From Culex pipiens pallens (Eukaryota; Arthropoda; Insecta; Diptera; Culicidae): a stretch of DNA of 64,000 bases. The notes below the pieces were generated by a model. The model was not told the DNA's origin. It was given only the letters and a program-made list of their open reading frames with translations, and did not search any database. Shown piece by piece: positions 1-10,800 of this stretch; positions within the stretch are counted from its first letter, which is position 1; the number at the start of each line of letters is the position of its first letter. The position numbers and the translations under genes were made by a program. Where the stretch lies: the NCBI RefSeq assembly GCF_016801865.2, contig NC_068938.1, positions 74,122,975-74,186,974 on the forward strand, written 5' to 3'.

Positions 1-170
1 ACAACTAAGCATCGTAACCAATTGTTAACCATTACAAATAAACCAAAGACTTTCGTCAAGTTTAATGAGAATCAATGTTGAACAAAGTTACATCATCATC
101 ACATTTTGAGACAATTTTTCTTCGCATTTTTTTGTAACTTGTGTAATCGCTTCAATGCCTACAGTAAGTT
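1..170. other. Unassigned AT-rich sequence at left edge
   Basis: Low-complexity AT-rich DNA flanking the first SINE. I see no open frame, tRNA, hairpin or terminal repeat in it. Confidence 0.5.
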
Positions 171-179
171 TGCCTAATT

Positions 180-417
180 AAAAAAAAAAAACATGTCAAA
201 TTATTCGCTCTACAGCATTGCCTTGGCGTTCTCGATTGCGAAATTCAAACTCGATAGTAGGTGTCCCAAGGCTTGGTTGTTGAGGCAATTGCAAACCTCT
301 TTTTACACCTAAGCTTCCATCCACCCCGGGATTCGAACTGACGACCTTTGGATTGTTAGTCCAGCTGCCTACCAGCGACTCCACCGAGACAGGACCCAGG
401 GAGACGACTCCTACATC
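180..417 (-). mobile_element. tRNA-related SINE, 5'-truncated copy (SINE family 1)
   Basis: Read on the minus strand it starts at 'gtaggagtcg', runs through a tRNA-like segment with a box B match (agttcgaatccc) and a box A-like stretch (cggtggagtcgctgg), and ends in a T-rich tail after 'gagcgaataatttga'. The 9 bp sequence TGCCTAATT lies at 171-179 and again at 418-426, a convincing target-site duplication. The same body occurs in longer form at 11812-12219 and in two pieces at 27848-29190. This copy lacks the upstream first tRNA head, so it was probably truncated during reverse transcription. Non-coding; any transcription would be by RNA polymerase III. Confidence 0.85.
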
Positions 418-426
418 TGCCTAATT

Positions 427-862
427 TAATAATTCAATAAGTATCAATCAGTTTTAAATCGCTATACAACTTTGATAAATTATTCATTTATTAAAGTATT
501 TTTTTAATTTTTGGTTACTAGACTTTAGTTAAATCTTATTTATCGTTTATCTTTTCAATCATCTTGATTTATCCAGAGAATTTAAGTTTTTTTTAGCCCC
601 GTAAGTTTTCCTCAATTTCTAGTGTGTTTTGATGTTACACTGTGAGCAATTTGAATTTGTCAATGTAAACATGATTTGGGCATTATTACAGTTATGCTAT
701 TATGAAAAGTTTATAGCATGTCAATAAATTTATGGAAATATTCTTTTTACTGAAGTTTTGTTTTGTCTATTTTCGATTTGTGGTTCCAAGCTACAAATTT
801 GTTTTTAGATCAAAAATCCGTTTATTGAATAAAAATGCATGAAAAAAAGTTTTATTTCAAAT
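427..862. other. Unassigned AT-rich interval
   Basis: Roughly 435 bases of AT-rich DNA with homopolymer runs. No supported gene or repeat boundary. Confidence 0.4.
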
Positions 863-863
863 A

Positions 864-1061
864 CACTGTGAAAACACCATGATAATATTAGATCTGGGAA
901 TGGGTACATATTTTATGGCGGAACAATTCATAACTCTACCTCTGATGTGTAAATTCGCCACTATTTTAGTGTTTTGCCACTTTTTCAGTCTAACTTGTGG
1001 TAATATTTAATCATATAAGAGGTAATCTTACACTAAAATGCTTTAAAATTGTTACTGTGAA
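864..1061. mobile_element. Degenerate TA-type MITE (CACAG/CACTGTG terminus family)
   Basis: The left end 'tacactgtgaaaa' and right end 'ttactgtgaag' are imperfect inverted repeats. Internal phrases ('acctctgatgtgtaaatt', 'agaggtaat') match phrases in the better-preserved elements at 14354-14865 and 24186-24352. It is diverged and the exact boundaries are uncertain by a few bases. Confidence 0.5.
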
Positions 1062-1723
1062 GTTTACAATGGATTTAACATGTTTTTTATTCCAATGAAA
1101 ATTTAGTTTTTTTACAAAATTCTTTTTTTTTACTCTTGCTTTTTTGGGAATGTTTTGAAGTAGAGTGAGGAAGGGGTCAAAAACTTTTATAATGGCTTGC
1201 ATTGGCCTTACCATTTCCATTTTTTTTAATAGAATCGTGTTTAAAGCTTTTCCAAATGATAGACTGAATCTGGAATCGCCTGTTGCAATTTATTTGTTTC
1301 AATATGCTGAAAGGAAAAAAAACAACTTGAAAATGAATAATGCTAAGTTTCATTTAAGGCCATTGCAAGTTTTATTTCCAAATGGCTAAAATTGGAATTT
1401 TAATAAAAAAAAAAAAAAAAAACGATTGTAAACTATTCAGTATATATTGCATAACGCTTATTTTTCATATTAAATCAAACAAAGACTTTGAATTATCTAC
1501 AAGTTTTGAATTTAGGTGCAACAGATCTGTAAAAAGTTTAGGAATAAAAATATGTCCATACATGTTCATTGATATTTTACAATCTTTTGGCATGTATTAA
1601 AAATTTTATGGTTCCATTAGTTTTGAAATTTCAAAAATCAAGCTAAAACTTTGATTTTTTATGCCCTTCTCGACCTTGAGCAGAGCCGCGGTAGAAAAAC
1701 TTTAAATCTAATGTTTGTTTGTA
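1062..1723. other. Unassigned AT-rich interval
   Basis: AT-rich DNA with several open frames of 60-75 codons that show no coding-type base usage. A short phrase 'cttctcgaccttgagcagagccgcgg' near 1665 is less AT-rich but not recognised. Confidence 0.4.
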
Positions 1724-2846
1724 TATGAGCAATTCTCTGAGATTTCGGTCATTCGATTTTTTTTGTATTTTTTAATCCGGCTGAAACTTTTTTGGTGCCT
1801 TCGGTATGCCCAAAGAAGCCATTTTGCATCATTAGTTTGTCCATATAATTTTCCATACAAATTTGGCAGCTGTCCATACAAAAATGATATGTGAAAATTC
1901 AAAAATCTGTATCTTTTGAAGGAATTTTTTGATCGATTTGGTGTCTTCGGCAAAGTTGTAGGTATGAATATGGACTACACTGAAAAAAATTGATACACGA
2001 TAAAAAAAAATTTGGTGATTTTTAATTTAACTTTTTGTCACTAAAACTTGATTTGCAAAAAAACACTATTTTTAATTTTTTTCATTTTTTGATATGTTTT
2101 AGAGGACATAAAATGTCAACTTTTCAGAAATTTCCAGAATGGGCAAAAAATCTTTGACCGAGTTATGATTTTTTGAATCAATACAGATTTTTTCAAAAAA
2201 TCGAAATATTGGTCGCAAAAATTTTTCAACTTCATTTTCCGATGTAAAATCGAATTTGCAATCAAAAAGTACTTTAGTGAATTTTTGAAAAAGTGCACCA
2301 TTTTCAAGTTATAACCTTTTTTAGGTAACTTTTTTGAAAATAGTCGCAGTTTTTCATTTTTTAAAAATAGTGCCCATGTTTGCCCACTATTGAAAAAATA
2401 TTTTTGAAGAGCTGAGAAAATTCTCTATATTTTGCTTCTTCGGACTTTGTTGATACGACCCTTAGTTGCTGAGATATTGCCATGCAAAGGTTAAAAAACA
2501 TGAAAATTGATGTTTTCTAAGTCTCACCCAAACAACCCACTATTTTCTAATGTCGATATCTCAGCAACTATAGGTCCGATTCACAATGTTAATATATGAA
2601 ACATTTGTGAAATTTTCCGATCTTTTCGAAAAAAATATTTTCAAAAATTCAAAATCAAGACTAACATTTCAAACAGGCCAAACATTCAATATTACGCCCA
2701 TTTGAAATGTTAGTCTTGATTTAAAATTTTTGAAAGTATTTTTTTCGAAAAGATCGGAAAATTTCACGAATGTTTCATGTTTCAACATTGTAAATCGGAC
2801 CTATAGTTGCTGAGATATCGACATTAGAAAATGGTGGGTTGTTTGG

Positions 2847-2853
2847 GTGAGAC
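2847..2853 (+). repeat. Target-site duplication, left (GTGAGAC)
   Basis: GTGAGAC here and at 4115-4121 flank the 1,261 bp inserted element. The uninterrupted sister text (for example near 53436 and its inverse near 2519) has it once. Confidence 0.85.
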
Positions 2854-4114
2854 CACGGACGAACGGACATGACACCACGAACAAACTCTGCTTAGTTTTG
2901 TGAGGCAAAATTCAAATTTCAGCCGAATAAAAATACGTTAAAACCGCGATGAAACACTAGCGCCGCCAGTGCTCACGTTGGCGAACTATATTTGTTTTGA
3001 TATTATTCTACTTTCAGTCAAAATGTTGTCATGCTGCGGTGATTGAAATATGTCTGTACTTTATCCGGTACCAATAGCTTCACTACGCGCGCAGTTCCTT
3101 TTGCGGTGAACGGTGGTTGTACATTTTTGTGTGATATCAACAATAGTATCGGGATTGATTCATGAATATGTAAATAAACAAAACAAGCAAGATGTGCAAA
3201 GTTTATGATAAATTTAATGAGTTTAGCTCAATTTCTTACAACTTTCTTGAATAATTGAGTTTTTCCTAATTTTGAGCGCGCGATGCAGCATTAAATTATC
3301 AGGAGTCAAGGACAGCCATTTCTTCTCTAGATTGCCAAGATGTGGCCAAACAGATCGTCTGGAACAGTAGAGCGCTTAGCACACGGAACTCGAGGATTGG
3401 CCTCCCAACACATGGAAATGATTGTCTAGCAGCGGTGGATTAATAGTGGAGCTTGGAATAACGAACCGACTGCCAAGATGCGTGGCAGGTTGTGCAAGGG
3501 TACCGAACGGTTGTTTAGTCGTGTGAATCTGGGCTTAAATAAAATATAATATAGTTTAAATTAGCCAACATTTTTTATTATTTGCTCAAGAAAAATGATG
3601 ATGCCGGGTTCTTCGCATTACCCGCACGTTCTCGCCAGGGCGCACGAGTACTCGGGGTAGCCGCTTGTTTCGTCCGCATCACGATGAACCTTCAAGACGC
3701 ACGGGCTCGTCGTTTCCGCTTGTACCGCCTTCAACTTATAAGTACAACAAGCTATCAGAGATCACCTGTTTTCCAGGGCGCACGGGTGCAAAACTTTACG
3801 CACTGCTAAGAATCTGCGGGGCCAGGGGAAAAGTTCAGCTCCAATCCGTTTCGCTCCCGTTCCAATTGCTTTACGGTTAAAACACGTCGAATCCTCGAAC
3901 TTTCGTCTCGTCAACACGAAATCAACGATTCCAAAACGTTTAACCGACGAACCAAAAACAGAAATCAAGCAAACTGTCAAGAGGAGCAAACTGTCAAACT
4001 TTGTTTTGACTTAAGCGTTCTCGTTCCGAAGGAAAGCAGAGAAAAAGGATAAGAAAAAGAAAAGGAGGAGCAGCTTCACATTCAAAATTCTGGTGTCATG
4101 TCCGTTCGTCCGTG
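2854..4114. mobile_element. TIR element inserted in family A; 24 bp perfect ends, 7 bp TSD
   Basis: It begins CACGGACGAACGGACATGAC (2854 onward) and ends with the exact reverse complement at 4091-4114. The inverted repeat is 24 bp with no mismatch. Flanking GTGAGAC duplications fix the boundaries. The interior is AT-rich on the left and GC-richer from about 3590 to 3900. It encodes no transposase: the largest frames are about 75 codons. CA...TG ends with a 7 bp duplication do not fit hAT (8 bp), piggyBac (TTAA) or mariner (TA) cleanly. P-like elements are the nearest family I can think of, but this is not established. Confidence 0.85.
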
Positions 4115-4928
4115 GTGAGACTTAGAAAACATCAATTTTCCTGTTTTTTAACATTTGCATGGCAATATCTCAGCAACTAAGGGTCGTATCAACAAAGTCT
4201 GAAAAAGCAAAATATAGAGAATTTTCTCAACTTTCCAAAAATATTTTTTCCAAAAGTGGGCAAACATGGGCACTATTTTTAAAAAATGAAAAACTGCGAC
4301 TATTTTCAAAAAAGTTACTTAAAAATGGCTATAACTTAAAAACGGTACACTTTATCAAAATTTCACTAAAGTACTTTTTGATTGCAAATTCGATTTTACA
4401 TCGAAAAATGAAGTTGAAAAATTTTTGCGACCAATATTTCGATTTTTTTTTTAAATCTGTATTGATTCAAAAAATCATAACTCGGTCAAAGATTTTTTGC
4501 CCATTCTGGAAATTTCTGAAAAGTTGGCATTTTATGTCCTCTAAAACATATCAAAAAATGAAAAAAATTAAAAATAGTGTTTTTTTGCAAATCAAGTTTT
4601 AGTGACAAAAAGTTAAATTAAAAATCACCAAATTTTTTTTTACCGTGTATCAATTTTTTTCAGTGTAGTCCATATCCATACCTACAACTTTGCCGAAGAC
4701 ACCAAATCGATCAAAAAATTCCTTCAAAAGATACAGATTTTTGAATTTTCACATATCATTTTTGTATGGACAGCTGCCAAATTTGTATGGAAAATTATAT
4801 GGACAAACTAATGATGCAAAATGGCTTCTTTGGGCATACCGAAGGCACCAAAAAAGTTTCAGCCGGATTAAAAAATACAAAAATTAAAATTAAAGAAAAA
4901 AGACCGATTCCGTAGAGAACTGCTCATA

Positions 4929-5141
4929 TGTTTAAAATCCATTATTTAAGAAAATAATTTAATGAATGTTTTGAATAATTTACAAATCCATACTTGTTGA
5001 AAAAAGCTTTCAAAAACTAAATGTTAAAAAAATCTTGCTCTTGGATTTTTTTATCGTTGAATTTCTTTTATCAAAAGATTTGATTAGGCATTGCAGCACT
5101 TTTACCTTAATCGACATTGTTTTGGAGGAAAGGAACGAAAG
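4929..5141. other. Unassigned AT-rich spacer
   Basis: About 210 bases between family A copy 1 and family C copy 1 with no recognisable content. Confidence 0.4.
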
Positions 5142-5576
5142 AAAATAGTAGTTTATGCAACAAGTTGCAAAAAGAGGATTTTTTCAGCACGAGTCGTACA
5201 TTTATCCAACGAGGTTCACCGAGTTGGATAAATACGAAGAGTGCTGAAAAAATCAAATTTTGCAACGAGTTCCATACAACATTTTTTGCAATTCCGAAAA
5301 ACACACATTGAGTGAAATTTTATGTAAAATTTTCATGTATTTTGTCAATAAATCGTTTGAATCAAAAAAATGTTGAAAAGTGTTACTTTTCGAAACAAGT
5401 GCTGAAAAGTTCAACTTTTCAGCACCCATTTCAGTGCTGAAAAGTAGAACTTTTCAGCATTTATTTTGAAAAGTGTTGCTATTCGATTCTGTTATTTTTG
5501 GTACAGAAAAGTAGGCTATTTCGTCGTTCAAGAATGACAGGAAAAGTAAGTAGTTTCACGACGGAATTGCAAAAAA
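5142..5576. mobile_element. Family C dispersed repeat, copy 1 (435 bp)
   Basis: Nearly identical to 38622-39056, which is also 435 bp, with only about six or seven substitutions seen by eye. It contains two hairpins: TTTATCCAAC / GTTGGATAAA around 5200-5232, and TGCTGAAAAG...CTTTTCAGCA around 5400-5460. Both ends carry a similar directly oriented phrase (agtagttt...ttgcaaaaa) rather than an inverted repeat. No target duplication is obvious. It is probably a short non-autonomous DNA element, but the superfamily is unknown. Confidence 0.75.
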
Positions 5577-5610
5577 TATATTTTAAGTATTGTTACCAGG
5601 GATGCCATTT

Positions 5611-6964
5611 GGGTAATTCTCCGCCAACTCACACAGCAGTTGCCCCGACCCCTCTTCGATTTGCGTGAAACTTTGTTCTAAGGGGTAACTTTTGTCCCTG
5701 ATCACGAATCCGAGGTCCGTTTTTTGATATCTCGTGACGGAGGGGCGGTACGACCCCTTCCATTTTTGAACATGCGAAAAAAGAGGTGTTTTTCAATAAT
5801 TTGCAGCCTGAAACGGTGATGAGATAGAAATTTGGTGTCAAAAGGACTTTTATGTATTATAATTAGACGCCCGATTTGATGGCGTACTCAGAATTCCGAA
5901 AAAACGTATTTTTCATCGAAAAAAACACTGAAACAGTTTTAAAAATTCTCCCATTTTCCGTTACTCGACTGTAAAAATTTTTGGAACAAGTCATTTTATG
6001 GGAAATTTAATGTACTTTTCGAATCTACATTGACCCAGAAGGGTCATTTTTTCATTTAAAACAATTTTTTTCATTTTAAAATTTCTTGTTTTTTCTAACT
6101 TTGCAGGGTTATTTTTTAGAGTGTAAAAATGTTCTACAAAGTTGTAGAGCAGACAATTACAAAAATTTTGATATATAGACATAAGGGGTTTGCTTACAAA
6201 CATCACGAGTTATAGCGATTTTACGAAAAAAAGTTTTGAAAAAGTTGGTCGTCATCGATCATGGCCGTTCATGGTCACCCGCGACAGACACGGACGACGA
6301 AACAAAGAGAAACGCAAAAAGTAACTTTTTCAAAACTTTTTTTCGTAAAATCGCGATAACTCGTGATGTTTATAAGCAAACCCCTTATGTCTATATATCA
6401 AAATTTTTGTAATTGTCTGCTCTACAACTTTGTAGAACATTGTTACACTCTAAAAAATAACCCTGCAAAGTGAGAAAAAACACGAAATTTTAAAATGAAA
6501 AATTTTGTTCTAAATGAAAAAATGACCCTTCTGGGTCAATGTAGATTCGAAAAGTACATTAAATTTCCCATAAAATGACATGTTCCAAAAATTTTTACAG
6601 TCGAGTAACGGAAAATGGGAGAATTTTTAAAACTTTTTTAGTTTTTTTTTCGATGAAAAATACGTTTTTTCGGAATTCTGAGTACGCCATCAAATCGGGC
6701 GTCTAATTTTACATAAAAGTCCCTTTGACTCCAAATTTCTATCTCATCACCGTTTCAGGCTGCAAATTATTGAAAAACACCTCTTTTTTCGCATGTTCAA
6801 AAATGGAAGGGGTCGTACCGCCCCTCCGTCACGAGATATCAAAAAACGGACCTCGGATTCGTGATCAGGGACAAAAGTTACCCCTTAGGACAAAGTTTCA
6901 CGCAAATCGAAGAGGGGTCGGGGCAACTTTTCCCGATTTCGTGTGAGTTGGTAGAGAATTACCC
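5611..6964. mobile_element. Family B foldback element, copy 1; 4 bp TSD (ATTT)
   Basis: The left arm (5611 to about 6240) and right arm (about 6320 to 6964) are inverted copies around a short centre containing 'ggccgttcatggtcacccgc'. Ends are GGGTAATTCTC...GAGAATTACCC. ATTT occurs at 5607-5610 and 6965-6968. The copy at 24397-24933 has the same ends with a different 4 bp duplication (ATAC), so a 4 bp duplication is a property of the family. No protein is encoded. Four-bp duplications are known for Sola-type transposons, among others, but I do not assign it. Confidence 0.85.
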
Positions 6965-7067
6965 ATTTGTTTTTTTTTTAATATCTGTAAAAAGTCTGTG
7001 TATGTCTGTGCATTTGTCTAAAATTCAAATATATCTGTCATGGAAATGGAAATCCATCAGATATTGT

Positions 7068-9046
7068 TAGAGGGTGACGAGCGGGAATTCCCGGGAAAAA
7101 TTTCCCGGGAAATTGACCATTTTTGGACCTCTCGATTCCCGGGAAATTCGGTCGAGACTCCCGGGAAATTTAAGCTTATAAATAAGCAAAATTATATAAA
7201 CTAATCAGAAAAACATTTGAAAAATTCAAATTGTTAAGAACATTGAATGTTCAACGTTCGATGTTCAAGTTCGAATAAACCAATGAATCTTCTTATTCAG
7301 AAAGTGTAAATAACTTTAATTTAGAGAAGCCACAAAAAGGTGGACCCCAAAATTTACCTTAGAAATTATTTAGCAGTTACACCCTAGATATAAAATCAAA
7401 TGTTTTATTTTCAAATATTATTTATTCTAATTATTTGTAAAAGGGAAAAGCTTTTTCAAGTTAAGTTCAATTTCCATATCTTCTCTTGAGCCAATCCAAT
7501 CTACTTTTTTGTGAACATTTGGGTTTTCTTGATAACTGTAAATATTTCTCTGAACTTAAAAATTACAAAAAATAATTTAATTTGTTGTTTTGAGTCGTTG
7601 TTTATCATATTGCAAAATTCCCGATAATGGGAAATTATATATAAGCTATAATGCGCTCTAATCTAGTCCGTCCCTTATGTATTTTTGGCAAAAATGAGAT
7701 AAACTTAACAAAAGTTTTAATTTTACATGTACTTTTAGCCTATTGAATAAAAAAGTAGTGTTTGTTCTAAGAAATCCAAAATAAATATGACTTTCGTGCT
7801 GTCCCATATGCAAAATAAAGGCAAGTCAGTTCCTCATATAGAAATGTCTCGCAAATCGTTTTAAAGGATGCGAAATTATTTGAAATCAACAGAATATGTT
7901 TTTAAGAGTACGTATAACTTGAAAATATCATGAATTGTTCATTTCTGTAGAAACATTTTAAATTTAAAAACAAGATACTCCAAACCTTTAGTGACTTTTT
8001 TCTTTTGAAATGTACAACCACAGAAAGAAAATATAAAATACATACCGTTATAGCTAATATCTAAACCATAAAATCAGTTATATTTTTTCTTGAATGAATA
8101 AGGTTGATCCTGGTTCTGGGAGAGATAAGCGTAGTTTTTAAAAATAATTTTCAAGGGCTTAGCAGTTGAGATTTTTATTTGCCTCTGTAATATTTTAAAA
8201 ATATCTGGTGTCGTTGCAGATCATATTTTCATATCCAGGAACCTTATATAATACATTATTTAAAGCAAATAAATCTGAAATAAACTTTTTTTTTATTATT
8301 TGGTAATAATTATTTACTTAGAAAACTACCAAAACAAACCTGGAAATGACAGTTGAATCAGGTTGAAACTGTGTTGTAAATGTTCAAGCCTACCTTGATA
8401 TCATAACTGCCTTGCCTTTATTTATGGACAAATAAAGTCAAGTTGGTCTCTTGGTGGAAATTTCTTAAATTTACCCCCAAATTGTTAATTTTTTTATAAA
8501 AATTTATGGTGGTGGCGTTTTAAAGACTGATATTGAAATAACTTTATAAATAATTATATAGAAATTTTTAAGTTTAGAAAGGGAAAAATGGTGAAACTTT
8601 TTTTTGGGTTTCTCACGGCGTTATCTCAGCACTCACTTTTTACATATGGGACGGACCAGATTTGAGCGGCAGTATATTAGTTATTTTATTACAAAAATCT
8701 AATAACAAGTTTGTGAACTTTTTGAAAAATCACTCATCACTCATATTTTAAACTACAATTTTGAGTCTTAAAATACTCTAGAAATGATTTTGTTTTTGCA
8801 GATTCCGAAAAAAAATCAAAAGTTTTATATAGTTCTTCAAAACAATGAGGCTGCTTAAATTAACGTTTCATTGAATTAGTTACTGAATTCATTTAAAAGA
8901 AACAAATTTATTACTTTTCATTTTAAATTTTTGACACTGTTGGCGTAGTAAAAAAAAACTCCCGGGTCCCGGGAATTCCCGGGAAATTGCTAAGTTCAAC
9001 TCTCGATTCCCGGGAAATTGAAAATCTCGAGAATCGTCACCCTCTA
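7068..9046. mobile_element. Family D hAT-like element, copy 1, carrying nested family E
   Basis: Termini are TAGAGGGTGACGA...TCGTCACCCTCTA. The 8 bp GATATTGT at 7060-7067 repeats at 9047-9054. Eight-bp duplications and TAG-type ends are characteristic of the hAT superfamily. Subterminal regions at both ends are packed with short CCCGGGAA / GGGAATTCCCGGG motifs, resembling transposase-binding subterminal repeats. No transposase remains. A 1,022 bp element (7651-8672) sits inside; the second family D copy at 17909-18921 lacks it and shows the empty site. Confidence 0.85.
7651..8672. mobile_element. Family E TA-type TIR element, copy 1 (nested in family D)
   Basis: The ends match those of 36502-37507: 'gctctaatctagtccgtccc' on the left and its inverted counterpart 'gggacggaccagatttgagc' on the right, with TA at 7649-7650 and 8673-8674. 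The first bases of the left end are mutated relative to the other copy (atgc instead of ctgcc). Interior text such as 'atgactttcgtgctgtccc' is shared between the copies. No coding capacity was seen. A TA target points to a Tc1/mariner-type mobiliser. Confidence 0.8.
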
Positions 9047-9054
9047 GATATTGT

Positions 9055-9840
9055 TTTTTTTTTCAGCATTTGAAGACTTACAAAATAAGTTTCGGTTGAT
9101 GTTTTAAAAAAATACAAATCTGTTCATCTAGCATCCTTGTTTCAGATTGTCTCAAGAACAGTTAATTTTTTAAACATTCTTTTGTTGATTGCTTGACAAA
9201 AACAAAAGTTTCGTTGTAAAAAATTGTAAAAGTGATTAGAAAATTGCAATGTTTTTTAAATAAAAAAAAAATATAAATTTGAAAATAAAAATTATTTTTT
9301 GAGCAATAATTCAAACAAAATACTTGAAACATAATTACATTCAGTCAAAAAATTTATTAAAAAATCGATGTTTCAATTTTATAAAAATGGTTTTAAGAAA
9401 AAAATGTGGAATGGTTGGAGTTTTTTTTTCATTTTTCATGGAAACTTAATCTCTGCAAATGGCATTAGAACTTTTTTGCATACTAATTTTTCCTTAATAA
9501 GTAGGTAGTTAAAAACACGTCCAAAGTTGGCTTGATGGATATTTTTTTTCAAAACATTGCCAATGTCACATAAAACGAGAAAATAATAAAAAAAATCTTA
9601 AAAATGCAAAAGTTCTCACTTTTAATGCTTTTTGAAGCTGCAAAATTGGTTTGACAATAGATTTTCGACAATATAAGTAGTAAAGGGTTAGAAAATTCAA
9701 GTAGCCAATTTAACGATTCAAACTTACACAAATGCGTTTCTTGCTTTTAATGTTAACACTGGTCTCTAAAACTTAAATCTTTGTAGGCATTATAAATTTT
9801 AACAACCTAAAACATTGTAAACTCTCAGAAACCATGATTT
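9055..9840. other. Unassigned AT-rich interval
   Basis: AT-rich DNA with homopolymers and no supported gene or repeat boundary. Confidence 0.4.
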
Positions 9841-10800
9841 TCGGAACTAAATACTCAAACCCACACAGGAAAAAAAAGTTCCAACCAAAGAACCTTCACA
9901 TCTCGATTGCTCACACGAGGCCTGGCCAAGAACGCCCGGCCCAGCAAATCAACATGAAAAGTTCAAGAACAAAGGCCAAGATCCGACGACGACGACCGGG
10001 GAGAAGCAAAGAAAGCAAAATTTAAAAAGAAAAAAAAAACCTTCGAAAGACGAGACATGAAAAACCTGTTTTTCCTCGTGGCTCAAATGATGCATAAAAG
10101 GTTTGTGTGCGCGTGTGTGTGTGTGTGTGAGTGCACTGCGCAACCCGCAACTATGGACCTCTTTCCTCTATGAGAGATGTCGACGACGTAACCGAAAATT
10201 TTGAGGAAAAAACACAACAATCTGGCAGCCGGTGTGTTATGCTGGAGGGAAAAGAGTAGAAAGAAGAAAAAGGTACGTACACACGGCAAACCAGGTGAGA
10301 GGACACGAAAAACAAGTTTTTTTTTTTCGTTCTGACGAATGAGCTGGTTTTGAACTCGAGGTCTACATAAAAACAAGGGGAAAAGAAATGAAGAAGAGTT
10401 CACACCGAAAATCAGGTATTTTTCATTATGAATCAAAGACCTACCCTACTAATGGTTGTCCTATCCTGTCCTGTGCCCAGGACGACGACGAGGCAATGAC
10501 GTTGTTACAAATGAGATATAGGACACACGGCGGCTCGCATATTGAGACCCTTAAAATGGAGCGAGATAGAAAGTGAGAGGAGCTGCTGCTCTTTCCTTCT
10601 GTTTTCGTGCCAGGCCATTCGGAAATGTGTGCCATTAGAGCATAAAGGACTGACTCACTACCTGCTCGCGCTAGGATTTATGGTTCTTTTTTTTTTTGTT
10701 TTCTTGCTCTCGTTGCTGTCTTGTTTTTACAATTTAAAATCGTAAAACCTTTCATCAGGGTAACGACGGCGAGGATATGCATGTAAGGACGAGGATGATG
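9841..10800. other. GC-richer unique island with GT microsatellite
   Basis: Base composition rises against the surroundings, and the text is not repeated elsewhere in the window. A (GT)n tract lies at about 10103-10130. Open frames on both strands reach 117 codons (10083-10436, minus) but are low in complexity (runs of S, H, T, F) and are not recognisable proteins. It could hold regulatory DNA or untranslated exon sequence; nothing specific can be shown. Confidence 0.35.

Larger units (their letters stand above)
1726..4926. mobile_element. Family A palindromic foldback element, copy 1 (interrupted)
   Basis: A long inverted repeat: the left arm (1726 to about 2680) is answered by a right arm split into about 2700-2853 and 4115-4926 by a separate 1,261 bp insertion. 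Ends are TGAGCA...TGCTCA, flanked by TA (1724-1725 and 4927-4928). The centre carries 'aaacattcaatattacgccc', which is also the centre of the copies at 52313 and about 12400. Removing the insertion and one target duplication leaves about 1,933 bp, matching copy 2 (about 1,934 bp). Small open frames inside (for example 4690-4887) recur in every copy because the DNA is repeated, not because they are genes. Non-autonomous; the mobilising transposase is unknown. Confidence 0.85.

Noticed and set aside
4690..4887. Recurring 65-81 codon frames starting MPKTPNRSKN (also near 1708, 52298 and 55277)
   Set aside because: They are translations of family A arms and occur in both arms and all copies. No start context or domain supports a gene.
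5629..5841. Recurring frame starting MTPNFYLITV (also near 6725 and 24415)
   Set aside because: Part of the family B repeat arms; repetition reflects the element, not protein conservation.
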